NCBI RefSeq assembly: GCF_052115445.1
Contig: NZ_JBFRGR010000007.1
Location: forward strand, 124,001-188,000
Reading direction: 5' to 3'
DNA length: 64,000 nucleotides
DNA from: Paenibacillus_E sp052115445
GTDB lineage: Bacteria; Bacillota; Bacilli; Paenibacillales; NBRC-103111
Shown here: piece after piece, positions 13,721-22,171 of the stretch
Numbering within the stretch: position 1 is the first letter of the stretch
How the letters are laid out: every line of letters starts with the position of its first letter
Notes under the pieces: model-generated
What the model was told of the DNA's origin: nothing
The model's input: the letters and a program-made list of their open reading frames with translations, nothing else
The model's database searches: none
Translations under genes and position numbers: made by a program

Positions 13721-15742
13721 ATGACAGCATCAAACAAAACAATTGAACAATTAGCCGTCGACACGATCCGTACTCTTGGTATCGACGCGGTTGAGAAAGC
13801 CAAATCAGGCCACCCAGGTATGGTAATGGGAGCTGCGCCAATGGCTTACGTGCTGTGGAAACAGCATATGAAACACAATCCTTCGAATCCTAAATGGGTA
13901 AACCGTGACCGTTTCGTTCTATCTGCAGGACACGGATCCATGCTTCTATACAGCTTGCTTCACCTATGTGGCTATGATCTGCCAATGGAAGAGATCAAGA
14001 ACTTCCGCCAATGGGGAAGCAAAACCCCTGGTCACCCAGAGTACGGTCACACAGCAGGTGTTGATGCAACGACGGGTCCACTTGGACAAGGCGTTGGTAT
14101 GGCTGTCGGTATGGCGATGGCTGAAGCTCACTTGAGAGAAACGTACAACAAAGAGAACTTCCCAGTTATCGATCACTACACGTATGCAATTTGCGGCGAT
14201 GGCGATATGATGGAGGGTGTGTCCTCTGAAGCAGTTTCCCTTGCAGCTCATTTGAAATTGGGCAAATTGATCATGATGTACGATTCCAACGATATTTCGC
14301 TTGATGGCGAATTGAATATGGCATTCTCTGAGAACGTGCAAGCACGTTTCGAAGCTTACGGCTGGCAAGTTATTCGCGTTGAAGAGCAGAATGACCTTGC
14401 TGCGATCTCCAAGGCGATTGCTGAAGCGAAAGCTGATACAACTCGTCCTACGTTGATTGAAGTGAAAACGACAATCGGCTTCGGTTCCCCGAACAAAGGT
14501 GGTAAAGGTGGTCACGTTGGACCTCACGGTTCACCACTTGGCGGCGACGAAGTGAAATTGACGAAACAAGCGTATGGCTGGCCGGAAGAGCCGGACTTCT
14601 ATGTTCCGGACGAAGTTCGCGCACACTACGCAGAAATTCAAAAAGAAGGTACGGCTGCTGAGCAAGCTTGGACAAACCTCTTGAACGATTACGTTAAAGC
14701 TTATCCAGAGCTTGGTAATCAATTCAACGCTGCTGTGAATGGCGAATTGCCAGTTGGCTGGGATGCTGAATTACCTGCTTACACAACAGAAGACAAGCCA
14801 ATGGCTACACGTGTTGCTTCCGGTAATGCGATCAATGCTGTTGCAGGCAAATTGCCGCAATTGATTGGTGGTTCCGCGGATCTAGCGAGCTCCAACAATA
14901 CAATGATCAAAGGCGAATCCAACTACAGCGCTAGCAACTATGCTGGTCGCAACGTTTGGTTCGGTGTTCGTGAGTTTGGTATGGGTACAGCAATGAACGG
15001 TATGGCACTTCACGGTGGGGTAAAAGTGTACGGAGCTACTTTCTTCGTATTCTCCGACTACTTGCGTGCTTCCATCCGTCTTGCAGCACTTATGCAGCTT
15101 CCTGTTATTTATGTTCTAACACATGATAGTATCGCTGTTGGTGAAGATGGACCGACGCATGAGCCGATTGAACAACTTCCGGCACTTCGCGTAATTCCAG
15201 GCATCACCGTAATTCGTCCTGCTGATGGCAACGAAACATCCGAAGCTTGGCGTTATGCGATTTCCGAAGCGAAAGGTCCAGTTGCGCTTGTCTTGACTCG
15301 TCAAAACTTACCGATCCTTCCTGGTACGGTTGAAGGCGCTAAAGCGAACCTAAGCAAAGGCGGATACGTGGTATCCGATGCTGCAAACGGTCAACCAGAT
15401 GCACAAATCCTAGCAACAGGTTCCGAAGTGCAACTCGCTGTCGCGGCTCAAAAATTGCTGCAAGCCGAAGGCATCAACGTTCGCGTTGTCAGCTTACCGA
15501 GCTTGGAGTTATTCGAGAAGCAATCCAAAGAATACAAAGATTCCGTTATTCTACCAGGCGTGAAGAAACGTCTTGCTGTTGAGATGGCGTACCCACTTGG
15601 CTGGGAGCGTTATACAGGCGACGAGGGTTCAATCCTTGGCATCTCCACATTCGGAGCATCCGCGCCAGGGGATACGGTTCTTAGAGAATACGGATTCTCG
15701 CCTGAGAACGTAGCAGCACGCGTGAAAGCATTGTTAGGTTAA
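13721..15742 (+). CDS. tkt: Transketolase
   Basis: A thiamine-diphosphate enzyme of the pentose phosphate pathway, 673 aa, full length. N-terminal TPP domain with KSGHPGMVMGAAPMAYVLW, GHGSML and the GDG...DSN motif (ICGDGDMMEGV, MMYDSNDISLDG); central Pyr domain with REFGMGTAMNGMALHGG and HDSIAVGEDGPTHEP; C-terminal domain from about 545. RBS ATGGAGG before the ATG. The sequence upstream contains an N at 13604. Confidence 0.97.
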   Translation: MTASNKTIEQLAVDTIRTLGIDAVEKAKSGHPGMVMGAAPMAYVLWKQHMKHNPSNPKWVNRDRFVLSAGHGSMLLYSLLHLCGYDLPMEEIKNFRQWGSKTPGHPEYGHTAGVDATTGPLGQGVGMAVGMAMAEAHLRETYNKENFPVIDHYTYAICGDGDMMEGVSSEAVSLAAHLKLGKLIMMYDSNDISLDGELNMAFSENVQARFEAYGWQVIRVEEQNDLAAISKAIAEAKADTTRPTLIEVKTTIGFGSPNKGGKGGHVGPHGSPLGGDEVKLTKQAYGWPEEPDFYVPDEVRAHYAEIQKEGTAAEQAWTNLLNDYVKAYPELGNQFNAAVNGELPVGWDAELPAYTTEDKPMATRVASGNAINAVAGKLPQLIGGSADLASSNNTMIKGESNYSASNYAGRNVWFGVREFGMGTAMNGMALHGGVKVYGATFFVFSDYLRASIRLAALMQLPVIYVLTHDSIAVGEDGPTHEPIEQLPALRVIPGITVIRPADGNETSEAWRYAISEAKGPVALVLTRQNLPILPGTVEGAKANLSKGGYVVSDAANGQPDAQILATGSEVQLAVAAQKLLQAEGINVRVVSLPSLELFEKQSKEYKDSVILPGVKKRLAVEMAYPLGWERYTGDEGSILGISTFGASAPGDTVLREYGFSPENVAARVKALLG

Positions 15743-15752
15743 TATAATGGCA

Positions 15753-15775
15753 GGGGCTCAGCTCGTCTGAGCCTC
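15753..15775 (+). terminator. Possible terminator after tkt
   Basis: Stem GGGGCTCAG / CTGAGCCTC with a short loop, without a strong T-run. Confidence 0.4.
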
Positions 15776-15820
15776 GGCTTGTACGTATTCATAGCCATTT
15801 TAGAGGGGGAACTATTAACC

Positions 15821-16138
15821 ATGTCTAGCTTTGAAAATGTAACCGTACTTACGAAAGCCAATGTTTATTTCGATGGAAAAGTAACAAGCCGCACTGTGCA
15901 GTTCGCAGACGGCACGAAGAAAACACTAGGCATCCTGCTTCCAGGTGAATATGAATTCGGAACAGATGTGAAAGAAATCATGGAAATCCAAGCTGGTGAG
16001 CTGAACGTATTGCTTCCAGGCAGTACAGAGTGGATTACAATCAGTGGTCAAGGTGAGTTCACCGTGCCAGCTAACGCGAAATTCAAGCTCGAAGTGAAAA
16101 CAGTGAGCGACTATATTTGTTCGTATATCGCTGAGTAA
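15821..16138 (+). CDS. ppnP: Pyrimidine/purine nucleoside phosphorylase PpnP
   Basis: A 105-aa single-domain cupin of the former DUF1255 (YaiE) family, which phosphorolyses various nucleosides. Matching features: ANVYFDGKVTSRTVQFADG, KTLGILLPGEYEF, MEIQAGEL and the end VSDYICSYIAE. ATG 15821 follows GAGGGGGA. It probably forms a salvage pair in function with the pentose phosphate enzyme upstream, though a weak hairpin separates them. Confidence 0.9.
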   Translation: MSSFENVTVLTKANVYFDGKVTSRTVQFADGTKKTLGILLPGEYEFGTDVKEIMEIQAGELNVLLPGSTEWITISGQGEFTVPANAKFKLEVKTVSDYICSYIAE

Positions 16139-16169
16139 TACCTCGGGGAGACGAATGCTTGTAAAGCCA

Positions 16170-16220
16170 AAAACCATACATCCATTGAACATATAGTTCA
16201 ATGGATGTATGGTTTTTTTT
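16170..16220. terminator. Strong bidirectional terminator
   Basis: A perfect stem of about 20 bp (AAAACCATACATCCATTGAA and complement) ending in eight Ts, between convergent genes. Confidence 0.9.
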
Positions 16221-16537
16221 CATTTGGAAGACCAGCTATACAAAGAGCGGATCTCCATCTGCAGCACCTCTTCGATGTCGGTCATGCGAATCCATAATTG
16301 CTGGATTGAAGGGTGCTCATCGAGTAAGAGCGTATGTCGTTGCTTTATTCGAGCGAGGCTAATCCCAAACGACGCAGGACGTGCAGGATTGACGATGAGA
16401 TCCTCAAGCAGCACGGTGATGCCGGCTTCTAAATCGAGGATTTCTTCGAAATGAAGCTGCTGAAATGGAGCGCTTATCGGAATATAAAGAGTGGTTTTAC
16501 TAAAATCAAGTTCGTTAGGACGAAAACGCAACGCCAT
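16220..16537 (-). CDS. Hypothetical protein of the prophage-like module
   Basis: At least 105 aa from ATG 16537, with no family I can name. Homology-like coding character continues upstream in the same frame (KLAVFYDFHEERIQPFL) to about 16595, where a TAA (16618-16616) closes it without an ATG, GTG or TTG. The gene therefore may start at a rare codon inside the end of the ImmA-like gene, or a frameshift separates it from ATG 16602. It lies downstream of the ImmA-like peptidase and is probably co-transcribed. Confidence 0.55.
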   Translation of the reverse strand: MALRFRPNELDFSKTTLYIPISAPFQQLHFEEILDLEAGITVLLEDLIVNPARPASFGISLARIKQRHTLLLDEHPSIQQLWIRMTDIEEVLQMEIRSLYSWSSK

Positions 16538-16568
16538 GAGGAATGGCTGTATACGCTCTTCATGAAAG

Positions 16569-17201
16569 TCATAAAAGACGGCTAGTTTGACGATCGGCCA
16601 TTCCCCCTTTGCGCTTTAACTGTTCGAGTTTGTTCATGATCGCGCGGGTTGCATCAGACCAGTTATCTGGGCTATATGTGCTCAATTGACTTTGTGTAAA
16701 TTGTTGATATTCATGATCCAATATCCCTTGCAGGACGCGCCGCTGGATTTGTTCAATCCGTTCATTGGCAAGTCGATAGGTCACCTGAAATTCATCAGAA
16801 AGAAAGGCGACCATTTCATTCTTTTGTTCAGGCAGCGATAGTTTCTTCAGCATGGACATAGGAATAGCCGCGTAGAGCTGAAACGCAGATGCATCCTGCT
16901 CTTGCCAATCGACGTAGCGATCAGGCATCACCATCTGGTTGCCGGAATGGCGAAGCACATGACAAAGCTCATGGAGGAAGTCTTCCCATTGTTCTTTGAC
17001 GGATAATCGGCGGTCAACATTGATGCTGAATAGTCCATCTTTTTCGATGGCCATACTGTTCATATCCATCGTGTAAACCCAAATATGCAGCTTAGCAGCC
17101 AAGTTCGTCACGCTGAGCTGAGCTGGTGATACGATGCCAAGTTGACTATATAAAGCCTCTACCCACTGTTCAAGGGAGGTCGTTTGGTAATGAGTGAACA
17201 G
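16569..17201 (-). CDS. ImmA/IrrE-family metallopeptidase
   Basis: A putative Zn-dependent peptidase of the type that cleaves phage or mobile-element repressors. The active-site helix FLHELCHVLRH (HExxH variant HELCH) and the downstream DASAFQLYAAIP segment are clear. Coding potential extends upstream of ATG 17111 through SLEQWVEALYSQLG; the likely start is CTG 17201 with GAGGTG 7 bp before it, giving 210 aa. It is downstream of an XRE repressor on the same strand, the usual ImmR/ImmA pairing, so the repressor is its probable target. Confidence 0.85.
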   Translation of the reverse strand: MFTHYQTTSLEQWVEALYSQLGIVSPAQLSVTNLAAKLHIWVYTMDMNSMAIEKDGLFSINVDRRLSVKEQWEDFLHELCHVLRHSGNQMVMPDRYVDWQEQDASAFQLYAAIPMSMLKKLSLPEQKNEMVAFLSDEFQVTYRLANERIEQIQRRVLQGILDHEYQQFTQSQLSTYSPDNWSDATRAIMNKLEQLKRKGGMADRQTSRLL

Positions 17202-17297
17202 GTGAAAACACCTCGCTTTAAGAATGTATGTTCGGTTATTTGTGGTAAAGAAAAGCCCGTTAGGGCTTAGCTTTACATTATTAGAAGAATACCTAGA

Positions 17298-17702
17298 TTA
17301 CTGCTGGCTGTCAGGTGTTCGGTTCTGCTGCTGCTCCTTGATGAAGTTCCAGAAACGGAGCATCTCATCGCGGCGCTCTTTGGGAGCGTTTTTAAAGTCT
17401 TTAAAAAATAAGCTGACATCAGGGTCATCGACTTCATCAGGAGCAGCCGCAGAAAGTCCGTCGAGTGACTCTTCTTCCGTCGGAGCAAAGCCTGCGAGCA
17501 GAAGCAGCTCGTCCTTTTCAGCTATACGAAGCGCATCAGCTAAGGAGATAACCGTTTCCCGCGAGGGATTGAAGCGGTTATTTTCTATGGAGTTAATGAA
17601 CGAATAACTAACACCGGACCGTTCGCCAAGTTCTCTTAGGGAAAAATTGTTCATCTTCCGCAGATCTCGAATTCGGATGCCGAATTGCACCATATCTTTC
17701 AT
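17298..17702 (-). CDS. XRE-family repressor of the prophage-like module
   Basis: A 134-aa regulator with an N-terminal HTH (FGIRIRDLRKMNNFSLREL, GVSYSFINSIENNRFNP) and an acidic C-terminal tail (EVDDPDVSLFFKDFKNAPKE). ATG 17702 is chosen because it follows CAGGTGATC and fits XRE alignments; the frame is open 63 nt further. It is divergent from the ArpU-like gene across a region with three palindromic sites, and precedes the ImmA-like gene on its own strand. Confidence 0.88.
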   Translation of the reverse strand: MKDMVQFGIRIRDLRKMNNFSLRELGERSGVSYSFINSIENNRFNPSRETVISLADALRIAEKDELLLLAGFAPTEEESLDGLSAAAPDEVDDPDVSLFFKDFKNAPKERRDEMLRFWNFIKEQQQNRTPDSQQ

Positions 17703-17768
17703 CGTTTGATCACCTGGTTCTATTGTAAATGGTGAGCGGTGCAAAAAACAAGGGGAGATCACCAAAAA

Positions 17769-17841
17769 GTTTTGAATATCAAAACTTTTTGTGTTGAAAT
17801 TTTAAACAAGACAACGTATGATGTGTTTAGAATTTCAAAAC
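17769..17841 (+). promoter_or_regulatory. ArpU-gene promoter with three repressor sites
   Basis: Sites of consensus GTTTTGAAWTTCAAAAC: 17769-17785 (GTTTTGAATATCAAAAC), 17791-17807 (weaker) and 17825-17841 (one mismatch). A promoter TTGAAA (17794-17799), 17 bp, TATGAT (17817-17822) overlaps them. The divergent XRE protein is the obvious binder. Confidence 0.65.
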
Positions 17842-17867
17842 AACAAATTTTAGGAGATGATTGAGGG

Positions 17868-18287
17868 ATGGTAAAACATATTTTGAATATAGAGAAAGAA
17901 CAGATGGATCGCCGAGCAACACGCAAAAGGGTGGAAAGTGTACTTGAAGCCGTACGTATGTATCGAGCAATGGGCTGCTTGCGGAGAGAAAATGGAGCTG
18001 TTTCGAACAGGAATGAGTTGTTCAAAGTGGCGGAGCAGGGGGCTATCTACCCTATGAGTTCAGAGGAAAACTTGCTAGGTGAGTGCGGTGAAGTTGAGCA
18101 AGCGATCTCTCGACTGGACGAGCAGGAGCAGGAAATTATTCGGGAGCGGTATCTAAAAAAGGACAAGACGTTTGACTTTCTGCTGTTTCATGAGCTTAAT
18201 TTGAGCGAGCGTACCTATCATCGGATAAAGGCCAGAGCCATTGAAAAATTGGCGTACATGTTGCGACTGGAAGTGAAGGTGCAATAA
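17868..18287 (+). CDS. ArpU-family phage transcriptional regulator
   Basis: A 139-aa sigma-like protein of the ArpU type that controls late phage lysis genes. The C-terminal half (about 85-135) has the helix-turn-helix of sigma region 4 type: AISRLDEQEQEIIRERYL and LNLSERTYHRIKARAIEKL. RBS TAGGAGATG before the ATG. Regulated by the palindromic sites upstream; a holin gene follows. Confidence 0.8.
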   Translation: MVKHILNIEKEQMDRRATRKRVESVLEAVRMYRAMGCLRRENGAVSNRNELFKVAEQGAIYPMSSEENLLGECGEVEQAISRLDEQEQEIIRERYLKKDKTFDFLLFHELNLSERTYHRIKARAIEKLAYMLRLEVKVQ

Positions 18288-18449
18288 GGTCTACCAGAAT
18301 TGGCAATTTTTTGGCAATTCGCTCCGATTATGGCATGGTAAGATCGTTGTGTAGCCAAGCAAGGGAGGCGATGGTGCTAAGCAGATGTATAAGAAACCGT
18401 TCCGGCGGAGGCGTAAGGAGTGAAGATTTGTTTTGAAAAGGAAAAAAAT

Positions 18450-18466
18450 GTTTTGAATTTCAAAAC
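18450..18466. promoter_or_regulatory. Fourth repressor site, before the holin gene
   Basis: GTTTTGAATTTCAAAAC, a perfect 17-bp palindrome of the same family as those at 17769-17841, 22 bp before the holin start. Confidence 0.65.
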
Positions 18467-18488
18467 ACCAAAAAGAAAGGAGCAACAT

Positions 18489-18887
18489 ATGAACCAAATC
18501 GCATTTGATCTGATTTCAGACATACTCCGTGCCATTGGGANGTACACTTTCGGCGGGTGGTGCGAGCTTACAGGCCTCTTCCTAATGGTGATACTAGTCG
18601 AGTACATCACAGGTATTGCTGTCTCAATGAAAGAGCAAAAGGGCCATATCAGTCAAGTTGGCTTTTGGAGACTTGCGCGCAAAGGGCTGATGCTGCTTGT
18701 CATTATGCTAGCGCATCGCCTGGATATCCTCATGGACATTGACCTGATGATGACAGGGGCGATTTATTTTTACTTGGCTAATGAGTTGATATCTATCACT
18801 GAAAATTACGGACGTTTGGGTCTACCACTTCCGCTCATTGTAAAGCAATTGATTCAAATTTTGCGAAGCAAGGGGGAAGGGCTATGA
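18489..18887 (+). CDS. Phage holin family protein
   Basis: A 132-aa membrane protein with about three hydrophobic helices (TGLFLMVILVEYITGIAVS, GLMLLVIMLAHRLDIL, TGAIYFYLANELISI) and the ending of the TcdE/phage_holin_4 type (ENYGRLGLPLPLIVKQLIQI). RBS GAAAGGAG before the ATG. One residue is undetermined (N at 18541). No complete endolysin gene follows, so the lysis cassette looks incomplete. Confidence 0.85.
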   Translation: MNQIAFDLISDILRAIGXYTFGGWCELTGLFLMVILVEYITGIAVSMKEQKGHISQVGFWRLARKGLMLLVIMLAHRLDILMDIDLMMTGAIYFYLANELISITENYGRLGLPLPLIVKQLIQILRSKGEGL

Positions 18888-18918
18888 GAGTCCAGATGAT
18901 GTTAAAGGGGATAGTACT

Positions 18919-19098
18919 ATGAGAAGGGGAGTCTTTTTTTATTTCAGGATAATGTCGAAACCGCCATATGCAGCATATAACCAATGTGCAGGAAACAACT
19001 TCTTTCTACATCTGCGCTGCACTGGAAACTCGGGAGCCCATATACAGCAAGCGATTAAAGTTCATTTGGCAAATTGGTTGTCTGGAGTGCATAGCTGA
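18919..19098 (+). CDS. Short hypothetical ORF after the holin
   Basis: A 59-codon ORF (MRRGVFFYFRIMSKPPYAAY...) with AAAGGGG 7 bp before the ATG. I recognise no domain. It occupies the place where an endolysin would be expected and could be a decayed remnant or spurious. Confidence 0.25.
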   Translation: MRRGVFFYFRIMSKPPYAAYNQCAGNNFFLHLRCTGNSGAHIQQAIKVHLANWLSGVHS

Positions 19099-19155
19099 TC
19101 AGACACTTTTCCTTAATAATAAGATAAACAATATTAGGTAAGGAGAGCGTACAAC

Positions 19156-22101
19156 ATGAAAGAGAAAGTTCAATCCGTGATAGTACCTGAATTTTCGAAT
19201 AGACACTATGTGATTACTGCGTTTGGAGCCGTGGGGGATGGAGTCCACTCCAACACAGCAGCGATCAACAAGGCGATTGAGGCTTGTGCAGCATCGGGAG
19301 GAGGAACAGTTGTCATCCCGCGCGGGATTTGGTTAACAGGTCCCATTCAACTGCAAAGCCGAGTTCGGCTGCATACGGATGAAGGGGCGCTAGTTACGTT
19401 CAGCCGAAAATGGGAGGAGTATCCCCTCATTCTGAGTAACTACGAAGGCTTGAAAGCGGTGCGGGCTATGCCGGCCCTGTATGGGGAGCAGCTGCAGCAA
19501 GTGGCGATTACAGGGACAGGCATTTTCGACGGTTCAGGTGATGCGTGGCGGCCAGTTAGGAAGCATGAAATGACCCAGCAGGTATGGAACGATATCGTGC
19601 AAACTGGCGGTGTAGTCGACGACAAGGACACGTGGTGGCCAACCGAAGAAGCGATGATCGGGAGAAAGTACACGGAAGCGCTTCAGACTGAAGGGAATTA
19701 CGAAATTGATCAGTATGAGCCCTATAAGGTTTACTTGCGCCCTGTCCTGCTAGGGTTAACGGCCTGCACAGAGGTCCTATTGGATGGACCTACTTTTCAA
19801 AATTCAGGCAGCTGGTGTTTGCACCCACGTCTATGCGAGCATGTGACGATTCGCAACGTCAAGGTGCGGAATCCATGGTATTCCGTCAATGGAGACGGGC
19901 TGGACCTTGAATCATGCCGATTCGCGAACATTCATGATTGTATGTTTGATGTAGGAGATGATGCGATTTGCCTGAAATCCGGTAAAAACTTACAAGGACG
20001 CGAGGTGGCTGCGCCTACGGAGTATGTCTCCATCCGAAACTGTACCGTGTATCACGGACATGGTGGATTTACGGTGGGGAGTGAAATGTCAGGTGATATC
20101 CGTCATGTTAATGTCTCAGATTGTACGTTCATAGGCACAGACAACGGACTTCGTTTCAAGAGCACGAGAGGTCGCGGCGGCATCGTCGAACATATCCAGA
20201 TTGCAAATATTCAAATGAAGGATATCATTCACAGTGCGATTGTTTTTGATATGTATTATGAAATCAAGCAGGATGAGGTGGACAGGGTCGAGGTCACAGA
20301 AGAAACGCCTTGCTTCCGTCATATCTCGATTAAAGATACGGTAAGTGAGGGCTCGTCCAAGGGGATCTTCATCCGCGGATTACCGGAAATGCCGATCCAT
20401 GATCTACATTTTGAACGAGTAACCATTGCGGCAAATACAGGTATCGTTTGTATCGACGCGCAAGATATCTTGTTTCAGGACGTTCAGATCACACCGAAAT
20501 CAGGTGACGTGCTGACACAAAGGAACAGCCGTCATATCCGATTTACGGATCGTCATCGGAAACCAGTCTGGTTTGCTGATTTGGGAGATGGTCAATTCCG
20601 TAATCCCATCCTTTATGCCGATTACTCGGATCCTGATGTCGTACGTGTCGGGGAAGATTTCTATATGACGGCTTCAAGCTTTAACAGCTCCCCTGGCTTG
20701 CCCATTCTTCATTCGAAGGATTTGGTGAACTGGACCGTAATCGCCTATGCGATTGACCGTCTTCCCGATAGTTATGAAGCGGTGCGCCATGGGGAAGGTG
20801 TGTGGGCTCCGAGCATTCGGTATCACGACGGCAAGTTTTGGATATTTTTCAGCGCACCGGATGAGGGGATTTATATGACAACCGCCGAGAATGCGGTAGG
20901 TCCTTGGTCGCCTCTTCACATGGTTAAAGAGGTGAAAGGCTGGATAGATCCATGTCCATTATGGGATGAAGATGGCAAAGCCTATCTGGTTCATGCTTTT
21001 GCAAAGAGTCGTACGGGAATTAAGAGTAAGCTGAAAATTTGCCCCATGCGTCCTGATGGAACAGCACTTCTAGGTGATGGTGAGATTATCTTTGACGGAA
21101 CAGAGCATCACCCAACGATTGAGGGCCCTAAGCTATATAAGCGAAATTGCTATTACTATATCTTTGCCCCTGCCGGAGGCGTGCCGATTGGTTGGCAGAC
21201 GATTCTACGTTCCAAACAGATTATGGGCCCTTATGAGGATAAGATAGTTCTGCATCAAGGGGATTCTCCGATCAACGGGCCTCATCAAGGCGGATTTGTT
21301 GAACTGGATTCAGGTGAGGCTTGGTTTCTTCATTTTCAAGATCGCGAAGCATACGGAAGAATTGTGCATCTACAGCCAATGTGCTGGGAGAAGGATTGGC
21401 CAGTTATGGGCATAGATACGAACGACGATGGCATTGGCGAGCCTGTTCTTATCAACGCTAAGCCTAACGTAGGCAGGGACTATCCACTTGCAGTGCCGGA
21501 AACCAGCGACGAATTCGATGATCCATCCTTAGGTCTGCAATGGCAATGGCAAGCAAACTATCGAAGTGAATGGTGTTCACTCACAGTGAATCCAGGGAGC
21601 CTACGCCTCTACGCCCAACGGCTCCCTGAGCACGCAGCAACGCTATATGAGGCTCCGAATGTGCTCTGTCAGAAGTTTCCTGCGCCTGTATTTGCAGCTG
21701 CAGCCAAGGTTTCCTTCCAGCACATCGATGAACAAAATCTGGCGGGATTAACTGTTTTTGGGCATTCGTACCGTTACACAGCGTTGCAAAAAACGGATAC
21801 AGGGTTTAAGCTAGTTTTTGGTGAAGGCAGCGGGAATAAGGAATCCTCTAGTGAAGAGATGACAGAAAGTGTAGCTGTACCGCATGGCGTTCACGAGATC
21901 TGTTTGCGTGTGGACGTAGAATTAGAGGCATCCTGCACGTTTAGCTATAGTTGGGATGGGGCGAATTACTTGCCAATTGGCAGGGGTTTCGAAGCTGTCC
22001 CCGGCGGTTGGGTAGGTGCCAAGCTTGGATTATTTTGTCTTACCAAAGGTGAAGCTGCAAGCCAAGGGTATGTGGATATCGACTGGTTTCATGTGGTGTA
22101 A
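19156..22101 (+). CDS. Bifunctional GH28 polygalacturonase - GH43 glycosidase fusion
   Basis: A 981-aa protein with no signal peptide, so probably cytoplasmic. Residues about 15-460 are a GH28 beta-helix: FGAVGDGVHSNTAAINKAI, NGDGLDLES, VGDDAICLKSG, HGGFTVGSEMSG and RFKSTRGRGG (the NxD, DD, G-x-G and R-x-K motifs). Residues about 473-780 are a GH43 propeller: DYSDPDVVRVGEDFYMTASS, GVWAPSIRYHDGKFW, WIDPCPLWDEDGKAYLVHAF and the catalytic Glu region TIEGPKLYK. Residues about 790-981 form the GH43-associated C-terminal beta-sandwich. Together they suggest trimming of imported pectic oligosaccharides (galacturonan with arabinose or xylose side chains). RBS AAGGAGAG. It heads the sugar locus that follows. 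Confidence 0.9.
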   Translation: MKEKVQSVIVPEFSNRHYVITAFGAVGDGVHSNTAAINKAIEACAASGGGTVVIPRGIWLTGPIQLQSRVRLHTDEGALVTFSRKWEEYPLILSNYEGLKAVRAMPALYGEQLQQVAITGTGIFDGSGDAWRPVRKHEMTQQVWNDIVQTGGVVDDKDTWWPTEEAMIGRKYTEALQTEGNYEIDQYEPYKVYLRPVLLGLTACTEVLLDGPTFQNSGSWCLHPRLCEHVTIRNVKVRNPWYSVNGDGLDLESCRFANIHDCMFDVGDDAICLKSGKNLQGREVAAPTEYVSIRNCTVYHGHGGFTVGSEMSGDIRHVNVSDCTFIGTDNGLRFKSTRGRGGIVEHIQIANIQMKDIIHSAIVFDMYYEIKQDEVDRVEVTEETPCFRHISIKDTVSEGSSKGIFIRGLPEMPIHDLHFERVTIAANTGIVCIDAQDILFQDVQITPKSGDVLTQRNSRHIRFTDRHRKPVWFADLGDGQFRNPILYADYSDPDVVRVGEDFYMTASSFNSSPGLPILHSKDLVNWTVIAYAIDRLPDSYEAVRHGEGVWAPSIRYHDGKFWIFFSAPDEGIYMTTAENAVGPWSPLHMVKEVKGWIDPCPLWDEDGKAYLVHAFAKSRTGIKSKLKICPMRPDGTALLGDGEIIFDGTEHHPTIEGPKLYKRNCYYYIFAPAGGVPIGWQTILRSKQIMGPYEDKIVLHQGDSPINGPHQGGFVELDSGEAWFLHFQDREAYGRIVHLQPMCWEKDWPVMGIDTNDDGIGEPVLINAKPNVGRDYPLAVPETSDEFDDPSLGLQWQWQANYRSEWCSLTVNPGSLRLYAQRLPEHAATLYEAPNVLCQKFPAPVFAAAAKVSFQHIDEQNLAGLTVFGHSYRYTALQKTDTGFKLVFGEGSGNKESSSEEMTESVAVPHGVHEICLRVDVELEASCTFSYSWDGANYLPIGRGFEAVPGGWVGAKLGLFCLTKGEAASQGYVDIDWFHVV

Positions 22102-22171
22102 CAAAGACTGGTGGAGGCGTCGAGGATTCCGCATGCTGGTCTTCAATACTTAGGAAGGGAATCGTGCTGGC

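Noticed and set aside
16170..16220. The long perfect hairpin as an insertion or attachment site
   Set aside because: It ends in eight Ts between convergent genes and is a simple intrinsic terminator.
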